NCBI GenBank assembly: GCA_947458675.1
Contig: CANHAW010000036.1
Location: 1-10,690, forward strand
DNA: 10,690 nt
Origin: Beijerinckiaceae bacterium
GTDB lineage: Bacteria; Pseudomonadota; Alphaproteobacteria; Rhizobiales; Beijerinckiaceae
Direction: 5' to 3'
This document shows positions 1 through 7,609 of the stretch, one piece after another. Made by a program: the position numbers and the translations under genes. Position 1 is the stretch's first letter. Each line of letters starts with the position of its first letter. Under the pieces are notes generated by a model, which did not search any database, had not been told where the DNA came from, and saw only the letters and a list, made by a program, of their open reading frames with translations.

Positions 1-867
1 CATGAGCGCGGGCTGCCTTGCCCGGTTGCCGTGGTGGTCGGCATGCATCCTGCCATGTTCATGCTCTCCGGGCTTGAGATTCCTTTCGGCAAGAGCGAGT
101 TCGAAGCGGCCGGCGGAATTTTCGGTGAAGCGGTCGAAGTGTTGCGCATGCCAAAGACAGGCCTGCCAGTGCCAGCGAGCGCTGAAATCGCTTTTGAGGG
201 TTACATCCATCCTAATGACGAGATTCAGGAAGGGCCGCTTGGCGAATGGACCGGATATTATGCCGGTGGCAGCAGGCCCGAGCCCGCTATCCGCATTGAA
301 ACGATGATGCATCGTAACGATCCGATCCTGCTGGGCGCCATTCCTGCAGTTCCGCCCAACGACAATACATTCTATCTCGGCACGTATCGCTGCGGCGCTG
401 TCTGGAATCAGCTCGAAGCTGCCGGTATTCCCGGCATCAAGGGCGTGTGGGCGCATGAGGCAGGCGGCAGTCGTTTCTGGCTGACAATCGCTATCGAGAC
501 GCTCTATGGCGGACATTCCAAACAGGTCGGCATGGTGGCGTCTCATTGCCATGCAGGCGCTTATTGCAACCGCTGGACGATTGTCGTCGATCAGGACATT
601 AATCCGGCCAATATCGATGAAGTCATCTGGGCCATGTCGACGCGCGTCGATACGCGCGAAGACATTGACATTATCGAAGGTGGTTGGAGCTCGGCTCTCG
701 ATCCCATGTGTTACGATGGCGATACCGATCGGCGTAACGGGCGTATCATTGTCGATGCGACAAAGCCCTTCCGCCGTCGCAACACATTCCCGATTGTCGC
801 GCGTTCCTCGAAGGAACTCGACGCGCGTATCATGGCGAAATTCAAGGATGATCTGCCCAAGTTCTGA
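1..867 (+). CDS. UbiD family decarboxylase, C-terminal part (5' end outside window)
   Basis: The reading frame is open from base 1 and ends at TGA 865-867, giving 288 residues. UbiD proteins usually have about 450-500, so roughly 170-200 N-terminal residues are missing. Family landmarks in order are PVAVVVGMHPA (residues 8-18 of the fragment), SEFEAAGGIFGE (32-43), PASAEIAFEG (58-67), EGPLGEWTGYY (77-87) and GGWSSALDP near the C-terminus. The AEIxxEG / EGPxGExTGYY block carries the conserved acidic active-site region. UbiD enzymes are cytoplasmic reversible (de)carboxylases of aromatic, heteroaromatic or alpha,beta-unsaturated acids that use prenylated FMN made by UbiX; no ubiX lies in this window. 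The next gene starts 51 bases downstream, probably in the same operon. Its company with a Mo hydroxylase argues for a catabolic paralogue rather than the ubiquinone-pathway enzyme. The family call is firm; the substrate is unknown. Confidence 0.9.
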   Translation, partial: HERGLPCPVAVVVGMHPAMFMLSGLEIPFGKSEFEAAGGIFGEAVEVLRMPKTGLPVPASAEIAFEGYIHPNDEIQEGPLGEWTGYYAGGSRPEPAIRIETMMHRNDPILLGAIPAVPPNDNTFYLGTYRCGAVWNQLEAAGIPGIKGVWAHEAGGSRFWLTIAIETLYGGHSKQVGMVASHCHAGAYCNRWTIVVDQDINPANIDEVIWAMSTRVDTREDIDIIEGGWSSALDPMCYDGDTDRRNGRIIVDATKPFRRRNTFPIVARSSKELDARIMAKFKDDLPKF

Positions 868-918
868 GCTGAGGCTTCATTCGAAACAGGCAGATCAACA
901 TAGAGATTGGAATAGACT

Positions 919-1902
919 ATGGCCGACATTCAACTCACGCTCGCATGTGGCAATTACGAGATCGTGCGTCCGCTCAAGGACGGAACGGTCAAACCCGATG
1001 GAATCAATCTCACGATTCTGACCGACATCGATTCCAGCACGCGTCATTGGCGTTTTCTGCGGAATCGCGAATTTGACGTGGCTGAATGTTCAGCCTCTTC
1101 GTTTTTGCTGGCCAAGGATGCCGGCCATCCTGTCGAGGGCATACCGGTGTTTCTGCATCGCCGCTTCCGGCACGAATTTGTCTTCATCAACAAGAACAAG
1201 GGAATTCGCGAGCCGAAGGATCTGATCGGCCGCAAGGTCGGTGTGAAATCCTATCAGGTGAGCGCCATTCTCTGGATGCGCGGTATTCTGGAGCAGGAAT
1301 ATGGCGTGCCGCATAAATCGATTCACTGGTTCTCGGAAATCGATGAGGACGTGCCTTTCGATCCGCCAGCCGATCTGAAACTCACGCGCCTTGCCGATGA
1401 CCAGACGCTCGAAGACATGCTTGTGTCGGGCGAATTGGATGCTGTCATCCATGCCGATCTGATTGAGCCTTATGTCAATGAGCACCCAAATGTCGGGCGC
1501 CTGTTCGATGATTATAAGGCGGAGGAAATGCGTTATTATGAGAAAACGCGCATTTTCCCGATCATGCATGTCATGGGCATAAAAAAGGAAATCGTCGAAG
1601 CCTATCCCTGGGTTCCGATCACCCTTTACAAGGCTTTCAACAAGGCCAAGGACATTGCGATGAAGCGCATGTTCAATCCGCGCATTGTGCCGCTCGCCTG
1701 GTATCGCCATGCCTGGGAAGAGCAGCGCAAATTGCTGGGGCCTGATCCGTGGGAATATGGACTGAGCGATGCCAACCGCCACACGCTCGACACGCTGATC
1801 GGCTATTCTCATACTCAAGGCATGATCAAGCGCCGGCTGACGGTGGATGAGCTTTTTGCCAATATGTCCGAGGGTCGTAAACGCGGCGGTTTCCGCGTTT
1901 GA
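919..1902 (+). CDS. 4,5-dihydroxyphthalate decarboxylase-like protein (NMT1/THI5-like, type II periplasmic-binding fold)
   Basis: This 327-residue protein has about the length of Pht5 (4,5-dihydroxyphthalate decarboxylase) and shares its landmarks: LACGNYEIVRPLKDG near the start, REFDVAECSASSF, a HRRFRHEFVFINKNKGI stretch followed by REPKDLIGRKVGV, the IFPIMHVMGI segment, and a C-terminal RRLTVDELF. Such proteins are often auto-annotated as ABC transporter substrate-binding proteins. Here the N-terminus (MADIQLTLACGNYEI) has no signal peptide or lipobox, and no permease or ATPase gene is nearby, so a cytoplasmic enzyme is more likely than a transport receptor. The start is chosen at the ATG preceded by a weak GGAA at 909-912. 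The gene sits 51 bases after the UbiD gene and 18 bases before the Mo-hydroxylase FAD subunit. A decarboxylase role is known for Pht5; for this member it is inferred. The true substrate is not known. Confidence 0.82.
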   Translation: MADIQLTLACGNYEIVRPLKDGTVKPDGINLTILTDIDSSTRHWRFLRNREFDVAECSASSFLLAKDAGHPVEGIPVFLHRRFRHEFVFINKNKGIREPKDLIGRKVGVKSYQVSAILWMRGILEQEYGVPHKSIHWFSEIDEDVPFDPPADLKLTRLADDQTLEDMLVSGELDAVIHADLIEPYVNEHPNVGRLFDDYKAEEMRYYEKTRIFPIMHVMGIKKEIVEAYPWVPITLYKAFNKAKDIAMKRMFNPRIVPLAWYRHAWEEQRKLLGPDPWEYGLSDANRHTLDTLIGYSHTQGMIKRRLTVDELFANMSEGRKRGGFRV

Positions 1903-1920
1903 TCTCTTGCGGAGCTGAAC

Positions 1921-2775
1921 ATGATCGGACTTGATATTCACGAGCCGCAAAGTCTTGAGGAGGCCTTCGCCCTCCTTGGCGACGATGAGTCGACCGCACG
2001 CCCTATGGGCGGCGGCACGGCTCTGATGCTGATGATGAAAGCGCGGCTTTTCAAGCCGTCTGCGCTTGTGAGCCTGGCCAAGGCCGATCCGCGCTTTCAT
2101 GGCATTCACCTTTCCAGCGATGGCAAGGCCTTCACCATCGGCGCCATGACGACATTTGCAGCCCTTGAGCATCACGATGCGATTGCCAAGCATTTGCCGG
2201 TGATCACACAGACAATGGTGACGCTGGCCAATCCGCGCGTGCGCAATGTTGCAACAATCGGTGGCAATCTCGCGCATGCAGATCCTCATCTCGATCTGCC
2301 GCCAGTCTGGCTATCGCTTGATTCATCCATTCGCACGATCGGTCCGGCAGGCGAGCGCATAGTGCCGCTCGCAGATTTCTTTGCCGGTTATTATGAAACC
2401 AATCTTCTGCCCGGCGAGCTCATCATGCAGGTGCATGTGCCTGTGTCGCCTGGCTGGCGGCGACGTTATGTGAAAATCACGACGCGCTCCGCTCATGACT
2501 GGCCAGCTGTCGGCATTGCCCTTGGTTTGCAGATGCAGGCTGAGCTCTGCACCGATGTGCGCATTGTCTTGAGTGCAGCCACGGACCGCCCTCTGCGCCT
2601 TGAGGCAGCCGAAAGCATATTGCGCGGTCAGAAACTCACGCCCGGTCGCATTGCAGATGCCGCGCAGGCGACGGGCGATATTCATATCGAATCCGACAGT
2701 CGCGGATCTGCCGATTACAAGGCCCATCTGCTGAAAGTGCATCTGGCGCGCGCGCTACAGGACTTGAGCGAGTAA
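1921..2775 (+). CDS. Molybdenum hydroxylase, FAD-binding (medium) subunit
   Basis: This 284-residue protein has the length typical of the CoxM/XdhB-type FAD subunit (PF00941 plus C-terminal CO-dehydrogenase flavoprotein domain). The two FAD-binding motifs are visible: RPMGGGTALM at about residues 27-36 and TIGGNLAHADP at 112-122. It passes electrons from the 2Fe-2S subunit to an acceptor via FAD. The roughly 40-residue insertion that carries a 4Fe-4S cluster in 4-hydroxybenzoyl-CoA reductase (HcrB) is absent, so the complex probably works in the hydroxylating, oxidative direction. A GGAG at 1911-1914, six bases before the ATG, supports the start. The molybdopterin subunit gene begins four bases after the stop, indicating translational coupling and joint assembly. 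Confidence 0.93.
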   Translation: MIGLDIHEPQSLEEAFALLGDDESTARPMGGGTALMLMMKARLFKPSALVSLAKADPRFHGIHLSSDGKAFTIGAMTTFAALEHHDAIAKHLPVITQTMVTLANPRVRNVATIGGNLAHADPHLDLPPVWLSLDSSIRTIGPAGERIVPLADFFAGYYETNLLPGELIMQVHVPVSPGWRRRYVKITTRSAHDWPAVGIALGLQMQAELCTDVRIVLSAATDRPLRLEAAESILRGQKLTPGRIADAAQATGDIHIESDSRGSADYKAHLLKVHLARALQDLSE

Positions 2776-2779
2776 AGAC

Positions 2780-5062
2780 ATGGCGACAATCACAGCAGGT
2801 TCGCAAATCGGCCGCTCTATTCCGCGCCTTGAATCGCGCGACAAAGTCACGGGTCGTGCGGAATATACCCATCATCTGAAATTGCCGGGCATGCTCTATG
2901 GAAAGATTTTCCGCAGCACCATGCCGCATGCCAAAATTCGCAAGGTGGATACGTCGGCCGCTGCCGCTTTGCCTGGCGTTTATCGCGTCGTCACGATTGA
3001 CGATATTCGCACCGTCATCCCCCATCCCTATTATGGGCCGGCTTTTCACGATCAGCCGGTACTGGCCGATGGCAAGGTGCGATTTGCAGGCGAGCCTGTC
3101 GCCGTGGTTCTGGCATCCGATCCTGCGGTCGCAGAGGAAGCTCTGGGCTTGATCGAAGCCGAATATGAGGAATTGCCAGCCGTCTATGATGAGCTGGAGG
3201 CTGCGTCCTCGCCCCATCTCGTACATGATGAATTAAAGCCTGCAGCGACTTTCCCTGACCTGCAGCATCTGAAAGGTCGGCGCGGAACCAATATTGCTCT
3301 CGATTACAAAATGCGGCGCGGCAATGTCGATGCTGCTTTTGCCAGCGCAGATCATGTCTTCGAGCATGAATTTCGCACACAGCAGGTCATGCATGTGCCA
3401 ATGGAGCCTTTTGTCACGGTGGCCGATGTCGCCAATGGGCAGGCAACGCTCCATACGGCCTCGCAGGGCCCATCTTTTGTGCGCATCGAGATCGCACGGC
3501 TTCTGGGATGGCCGGAAAATCGTGTGCGGGTGAAAGTTCCCCATCTCGGCGGTGGCTTTGGCGGTAAACTTTACATCAAGCTTGAAGCGCTTGTGACGTC
3601 ACTCTCGCTGCTCGTTGCGCGTCCGGTTAAAATTTCTCTCACCATGGAGGAGCAATTCTTCATGGTGACGCGTCACCCCTGCACATTTCGGATCAAAAGT
3701 GCGGTGACAAAAGCGGGAAAGATTACGGCGCGTAAATGCGAAGTCTGGTGGAATGGCGGCGCTTATGCCGATATCGGTCCGCGCGTCACGCAAAAGGCAG
3801 GGTTCACGTCAGCCGGTCCCTATGACATTGAAAATGTCTGGATCGATTCCTTTGCCGTTTATACAAATCGGCCGCCTTGCGGAGCTTTGCGCGGTTTCGG
3901 CGCGCCGCAAACGGCATGGGCCTATGAATGCCACATGGACATGATGGCGCGCGAATTGGATCTCGATCCTGTTGCGTTTCGCCGGATGAATATGTTGCGC
4001 AACGGCCGTCCGCAGGCAGGCGGAACCGTGATGGAAGATGCCGATATTGAAGCCTCCATGGATTTGGCCCTTGAGCGGATCGGATGGAACGCGCCGCTCG
4101 AGCGCGTGTCGGGGAATATTCGTCGCGGTCGTGGCATTGCAATCGGCTTCAAGGGCATAACTGCGCCGACGACATCGGTCGCGATTGTCAATGTTTATGC
4201 CGATGGCAGTTGCGTGCTTTATATCAGCACAGTCGATATGGGGCAGGGCTCCGACACTGTCATGGCGCAGATCGTCGGCGAAGTGCTCAATCTCGATCCT
4301 GAAAAGATCAAGGTCATTCATCCCGATACGGATGTGACGCCCTATGATATGGGCACGCTTGGTTCGCGCTCGACTTATCATATGGGCACGGCTGTGCGCC
4401 TTGCAGCCGAGGATGCCAAAAACAAAATCGAAGAGCTGGCGCGCGATCTTGATATGCCGCCTGGCAGCAATCTCCCGGTTGCGGAATTGCTGCGCAAAAA
4501 ATATGGCATGCAGGCCGGCAATATTATCGGCACAGGCAGCTTTATGCCCGATTATCAAAAGCCCGATCCCGAGACGGGGCAGACGCGAAAGGCGACACCT
4601 TTTTGGGGTGTGGGTGCAAGCAGTGCAGAAGTCGAGATCGATATGGAGACGGGCGAGTTCAAAGTCACCAAACTCGTCAACATTGCCGATGTCGGTGTGC
4701 CCATCAATCCCAAGCTTGTTGAGGCGCAGCTCTCGGGTGCGGGCATTATGCAATATGGCTTCACCACCATTGAAAATATGATTTTCCGCGACGGCCAGCT
4801 CACCAATGGCTCGCTGGCGGATTACAAAATCCCGAGCCTGCTCGACATGCCAAAGGTTTTCATCAACGAGGCAACACGTTCGAACCAGAAAGACGGTCCG
4901 TTCGGCGCCAAGGGTGCGGGTGAGAGCACAACGATTGCTTTGTCTCCCGCCATTGGAAATGCAATTGCCGATGCCATCGGCGTGCATATTCCAGATTTGC
5001 CGGTCACGCCCGAGGCGGTCTACCGCGCAATCCAATCCCTCAAGAATGCGGGGGGGCATTGA
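2780..5062 (+). CDS. Molybdenum hydroxylase, molybdopterin-binding large catalytic subunit (xanthine oxidase family)
   Basis: This is the 760-residue catalytic subunit of a three-subunit Mo hydroxylase, full length for the family. Residues 1-130 form the N-terminal a/b hammerhead (RLESRDKVTGRAEYT near the start), followed by the Mo-cofactor domains. Visible motifs are GGGFGGK (257-263), PPCGALRGFGAPQ (365-377, with R371 matching the substrate-binding Arg of xanthine dehydrogenases), MGQGSD (487-492, with Gln489 matching the Mo-contacting Gln) and GAKGAGE (709-715, with Glu715 as the expected catalytic base). CO dehydrogenase's AYRCSFR loop is absent, so this is not a CO dehydrogenase. The TPYDMGTLGSRST stretch from residue 520 resembles hydroxylases of aromatic, heteroaromatic or acyl substrates more than purine dehydrogenases. 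There is no twin-arginine signal, so the complex is probably cytoplasmic. No XdhC/CoxD-type maturation gene is in the window. Class is firm; substrate is unknown. Confidence 0.94.
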   Translation: MATITAGSQIGRSIPRLESRDKVTGRAEYTHHLKLPGMLYGKIFRSTMPHAKIRKVDTSAAAALPGVYRVVTIDDIRTVIPHPYYGPAFHDQPVLADGKVRFAGEPVAVVLASDPAVAEEALGLIEAEYEELPAVYDELEAASSPHLVHDELKPAATFPDLQHLKGRRGTNIALDYKMRRGNVDAAFASADHVFEHEFRTQQVMHVPMEPFVTVADVANGQATLHTASQGPSFVRIEIARLLGWPENRVRVKVPHLGGGFGGKLYIKLEALVTSLSLLVARPVKISLTMEEQFFMVTRHPCTFRIKSAVTKAGKITARKCEVWWNGGAYADIGPRVTQKAGFTSAGPYDIENVWIDSFAVYTNRPPCGALRGFGAPQTAWAYECHMDMMARELDLDPVAFRRMNMLRNGRPQAGGTVMEDADIEASMDLALERIGWNAPLERVSGNIRRGRGIAIGFKGITAPTTSVAIVNVYADGSCVLYISTVDMGQGSDTVMAQIVGEVLNLDPEKIKVIHPDTDVTPYDMGTLGSRSTYHMGTAVRLAAEDAKNKIEELARDLDMPPGSNLPVAELLRKKYGMQAGNIIGTGSFMPDYQKPDPETGQTRKATPFWGVGASSAEVEIDMETGEFKVTKLVNIADVGVPINPKLVEAQLSGAGIMQYGFTTIENMIFRDGQLTNGSLADYKIPSLLDMPKVFINEATRSNQKDGPFGAKGAGESTTIALSPAIGNAIADAIGVHIPDLPVTPEAVYRAIQSLKNAGGH

Positions 5063-5063
5063 T

Positions 5064-5552
5064 ATGAGCAATCAACGCATCGTCAATTTCACCCTGAACG
5101 GCGAGAAGTCTACGGCAATCGTCCGGGGCGGGGAGACGCTTGTCGAATTGTTGCAGAACAAATTCGACCTGAAAGGCGCGCGCGAAAGCTGCGGGCAGGG
5201 CCTTTGCGGCTGCTGCACGGTTCTCGTCAACGGGAGCGCCGTTGCTGGCTGTCTGATGCTCGCCTGGTTTGTCGATGGCGCAGATGTGCAGACCATCGAG
5301 GGCCTCGCAAATGGCAATAATCTTGATCCGGTTCAGGAAGCCTTTATCGAGGCTGGTGCGTTTCAATGCGGTTTCTGTACATCGGGTTTCATCCTGATGA
5401 CGAAGAAATTGCTCTCCGAACATCCTGATCCAAGCGACGAGGAAATTCGCCATTACCTCATTGGCAATCTCTGCCGTTGCTCGGCCTATCCGGAAATCAT
5501 CGAGGCGGTTCATCTTGCGGCCGCAAAAATGCGGGTGCTCGCGCGGGCCTAG
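5064..5552 (+). CDS. Molybdenum hydroxylase, 2Fe-2S iron-sulfur (small) subunit
   Basis: This 162-residue protein has the length usual for CoxS/XdhC-type small subunits. The N-terminal plant-type ferredoxin domain carries cluster ligands C43, C48, C51 and C63 (CGQGLCGCC at 43-51). The C-terminal helical domain carries C102, C105, C137 and C139 (QCGFCTSG and LCRCSAYP). Residue 50 is an extra cysteine where Ala is common, and the usual CTPG is CTSG; neither removes a ligand. The subunit relays electrons from the Mo centre through two 2Fe-2S clusters to FAD. The ATG lies one base after the stop of the large-subunit gene and behind a G7 run that can act as a Shine-Dalgarno, so translation is coupled. 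It closes the three-gene set in the order medium-large-small. Confidence 0.95.
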   Translation: MSNQRIVNFTLNGEKSTAIVRGGETLVELLQNKFDLKGARESCGQGLCGCCTVLVNGSAVAGCLMLAWFVDGADVQTIEGLANGNNLDPVQEAFIEAGAFQCGFCTSGFILMTKKLLSEHPDPSDEEIRHYLIGNLCRCSAYPEIIEAVHLAAAKMRVLARA

Positions 5553-5613
5553 GGCCGCGATCGCATCGGAAATCATTGCCAGCAATGGCCTTTTCATCGT
5601 CTTCCCGGAGCTT

Positions 5614-5643
5614 CTTTGCGTTGCCGGGGCGGAGTGCTAGATT
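5614..5643 (+). promoter_or_regulatory. Possible sigma-70 promoter for the exported hypothetical protein
   Basis: In the 113-base gap after the Mo-hydroxylase genes, CTTTGC (5614-5619) and CTAGAT (5637-5642) are 17 bases apart, resembling alphaproteobacterial CTTGAC-N17-CTATAT elements. The downstream ATG is at 5666, leaving a leader of about 15 bases. Matches are partial, so this is tentative. If real, the next gene is transcribed independently of the catabolic operon. Confidence 0.3.
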
Positions 5644-5665
5644 CGCATTCCAATTTGGATCCAAG

Positions 5666-6649
5666 ATGATGAGACGTGTTCTCCAGTTTTCTGTCGTCGC
5701 CCTCGCGGCCGCACTTGCGCCTTCCCTTGCGCAGGCGCAATCGGCCTGTGCGCGCGCCTTGATGATGGCGGGGCCTGACATCAGCGGTCCTGGCGAGATT
5801 CGGCAAAAGCGTATTCTGGAGCGCGAATGCGAGATCGAGCGGGCGGATGATCGCAACCGTCAGCTTCTCGCGCAGAAACGTATTGAGGCGCGTCAGGCTT
5901 GGGCCAGCGTTCGCCCGGAGATTAAAACCTGTATCAATGACAAGCTTGAGCCCGATGGGCGCAATCTTGAGCAATTGATCGGGCTCGGCATTGCACCCTC
6001 TGACGATGCAATCTCGACCTATCGGCGTGAATGTTTCGGCCTGCCGCCAAATGGAGAGGGTGCGGGCTTTCGTCCGCCGGCTGCTTCATCTGCGCCAAAT
6101 GCACTCGCGCAAAAGCCAGAAACAGATGGCTCGCCGCGCGCCCAGATGCAGAGCGATCTGTTGCGTGGCGATGGGGCTGAAGGCCAGCCATACAGGCCGA
6201 TGAATGCGGCGCCCGGCACGATCATTGTGAATGGTGGGGGCGCGGGATCTGTCATTGTCATGCCAGGCGGTGGCGCTCCGCGCAGCGTCAATCTGCTGGA
6301 GGCTGCGGTCAATCCTCTGACGGGCACCAAGCGTCTGTGGGAGACATTTAAAGACGAAGGCGGCCTTGCCGTTTATACGGATTTTCATGGATTGAAAATT
6401 GACAAGGCTGCTGTCGATCTTCATGAGGAGCGCGTTCATACAACGCGCCTGCAAGTGCCCGCCGGCACGCCGCCGCGCAAATTACGCGAGGCGCTCAATT
6501 ACGCCTGTCAGGGCGATGAACGTTCCTGGCTTGTCGCCACAGACCATCGCGGGACGCGCGGTGAATTGCAGACGCCTATGCTGACATGCCGCTACGAGAC
6601 CGATGATGGCGCATCCGACTATCAGGTCTCGATCATTCGCCGGAAATAA
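5666..6649 (+). CDS. Hypothetical exported protein with six cysteines
   Basis: I do not recognise this family. From the ATG at 5666 the protein has 327 residues. It opens with a clear Sec signal peptide: MMRR, then a hydrophobic Val/Leu/Ala core, then cleavage probably after AQA at residue 24. This is why the start is placed here rather than at in-frame starts upstream, which would bury the signal (a second ATG at 5669 is equally possible). The mature protein has six cysteines, C28, C55, C89, C123, C281 and C308, which suits disulfides in the periplasm or outside the cell. Residues about 44-80 are charged and probably helical; 125-235 are low-complexity, rich in Gly, Pro and Ala (two GGG stretches); the last 80 residues look like a compact folded domain. 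It lies 113 bases after the Mo hydroxylase genes and directly before a terminator, and may be unrelated to them. Function is unknown. Confidence 0.8.
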   Translation: MMRRVLQFSVVALAAALAPSLAQAQSACARALMMAGPDISGPGEIRQKRILERECEIERADDRNRQLLAQKRIEARQAWASVRPEIKTCINDKLEPDGRNLEQLIGLGIAPSDDAISTYRRECFGLPPNGEGAGFRPPAASSAPNALAQKPETDGSPRAQMQSDLLRGDGAEGQPYRPMNAAPGTIIVNGGGAGSVIVMPGGGAPRSVNLLEAAVNPLTGTKRLWETFKDEGGLAVYTDFHGLKIDKAAVDLHEERVHTTRLQVPAGTPPRKLREALNYACQGDERSWLVATDHRGTRGELQTPMLTCRYETDDGASDYQVSIIRRK

Positions 6650-6676
6650 AAAAGGCCCGCTTTTGCGGGCCTTTTT
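6648..6676. terminator. Bidirectional Rho-independent terminator
   Basis: A perfect 7-bp GC-rich stem, GGCCCGC (6654-6660) and GCGGGCC (6665-6671), with a TTTT loop, is flanked by an A run (6648-6653) and a T run (6672-6676). It reads as a terminator on both strands and lies exactly between two convergent genes: it overlaps the stop codon of the plus-strand gene and lies 15 bases past the stop of the minus-strand hydrolase. Confidence 0.93.
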
Positions 6677-6690
6677 CTGGGTTCTGCCGA

Positions 6691-7596
6691 TCAGTGATGT
6701 TCGTCGAGCGCCTTGAGGCCCGGCGCATCGCCGCTGACGGGGAAGAAGTCCCGCAGCCAGGCCGTGACGACTTCATGAACGCGCTGGTTTTTCTCGGCAA
6801 ACATGAAATGGTCGGTGCCGGAGAAAAGATGCATTTCGGTAGGTGCTTTGGAGCGTTCGAACATGCGGATCGTCTGCTCGGTGGGCGTTACGCTGTCGAC
6901 TGCACTATGCAGAAGAAGGCTCGGCCGTGGCGCAATATCGGCAATCACATTCTCAGCGGTGAAATCGAACATGCTCTGCGCCGTATCGACCGGCATGTCC
7001 ATGATCGATCCTTTCAAAACATGGGTGCGCAGTTTTTCAGGAATGGGCACGATGTCATAGCGTGAGACAATCATCGACTTGCCGTGCTTGGCCTTATAGG
7101 CGCGCCCATCTTCGAGCATTTTGACGAAGCGGGGGTAATTGTCGCCATGCTGGCCTTCGAATTTCAACGCTCCATTGCCCCAGCCGGATGCAGAAATACA
7201 GGCAGCCACACGCTTGTCGGTGCCGGCTGTGTAGACTGCAACTGCCGCGCCGAATGATGAGCCCGCCACAGCGATGCGGTTTGGATCAACATTGGGATGG
7301 GACTGCAAAAACGTCACTGCATTTTTCGTATCCTCGACCTGCTCGAGACAGATCAGTCGGCCTTGCTCACCTTGGCTCGTGCCGCAGCCACGGAAATCGA
7401 AGCGCAAGGTGACATAGCCCAGTTTGTTCAACATGGTGCAGGGTGTGGTGACATTGCCGGCATGTCGTGTTGAGCCGAAACCATGCAGGACGATGAAAGC
7501 GGGACGCTTCTCGCTTGATGCAAGACCCTCAGGCGTGCTCACCGTGCCGGTCAGCTGCAACCCGTCGGAAGTAAAAGTAATATCCTGCTCGGCCAT
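6691..7596 (-). CDS. Alpha/beta hydrolase
   Basis: This 301-residue serine hydrolase has a full alpha/beta-hydrolase fold. Landmarks are the oxyanion-hole region VLHGFGSTRHAG (residues 36-47), FDFRGCGTSQG (66-76), and the nucleophile elbow GSSFG (112-116) with Ser114. The rest of the likely triad is Asp234 (SAVDSVTP) and His263 (GTDHF). No signal peptide is seen, so it is cytoplasmic. It resembles the peptidase-S9/esterase-like members of the superfamily; esters, thioesters, lactones or C-C bonds of ring-cleavage products are all possible substrates. The start is set at ATG 7596 because a strong GAGGGA lies seven bases upstream; a TTG at 7611 would put that ribosome site inside the gene. It is the last gene of the minus-strand operon, 11 bases after the aldo/keto reductase. 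Confidence 0.9.
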   Translation of the reverse strand: MAEQDITFTSDGLQLTGTVSTPEGLASSEKRPAFIVLHGFGSTRHAGNVTTPCTMLNKLGYVTLRFDFRGCGTSQGEQGRLICLEQVEDTKNAVTFLQSHPNVDPNRIAVAGSSFGAAVAVYTAGTDKRVAACISASGWGNGALKFEGQHGDNYPRFVKMLEDGRAYKAKHGKSMIVSRYDIVPIPEKLRTHVLKGSIMDMPVDTAQSMFDFTAENVIADIAPRPSLLLHSAVDSVTPTEQTIRMFERSKAPTEMHLFSGTDHFMFAEKNQRVHEVVTAWLRDFFPVSGDAPGLKALDEHH

Positions 7597-7603
7597 GCGT
7601 TTG

Positions 7604-7609
7604 TCCCTC
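7604..7609 (-). promoter_or_regulatory. Ribosome binding site of the alpha/beta hydrolase, overlapping the preceding stop codon
   Basis: On the minus strand GAGGGA is followed by a seven-base spacer and ATG at 7596. Its first bases overlap the TGA stop (7610-7608) of the aldo/keto reductase gene, so ribosomes finishing that gene stop directly on this site. It decides the start in favour of ATG 7596 over the upstream TTG. Confidence 0.8.

Noticed and set aside
1090..2289. Long open frame of about 400 codons on the minus strand, opposite the Pht5-like and FAD-subunit genes
   Set aside because: It spans the boundary of two well-supported plus-strand genes, shows no recognisable domain, is rich in His, Arg and Ile as expected of an antisense shadow, and has no independent ribosome site.
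5050..5056. Run of seven G bases at the end of the Mo-cofactor gene as a possible phase-variation or frameshift site
   Set aside because: It is short and lies two codons before the stop, so slippage would alter only the extreme C-terminus; it is more simply a G-rich ribosome site for the next gene.
2780..5062. Large subunit as aerobic CO dehydrogenase (CoxL)
   Set aside because: The diagnostic AYRCSFR active-site loop is absent, replaced by PPCGALRGFG.
3809..5071. Open frame of 420 codons on the minus strand, opposite the Mo-cofactor subunit
   Set aside because: The plus strand encodes a full-length enzyme with all catalytic motifs here; the opposite frame has no domain and biased His/Arg/Ile composition.
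5477..5665. Upstream in-frame extension of the exported hypothetical protein
   Set aside because: It would overlap the iron-sulfur subunit gene and place about 60 residues ahead of an obvious signal peptide.
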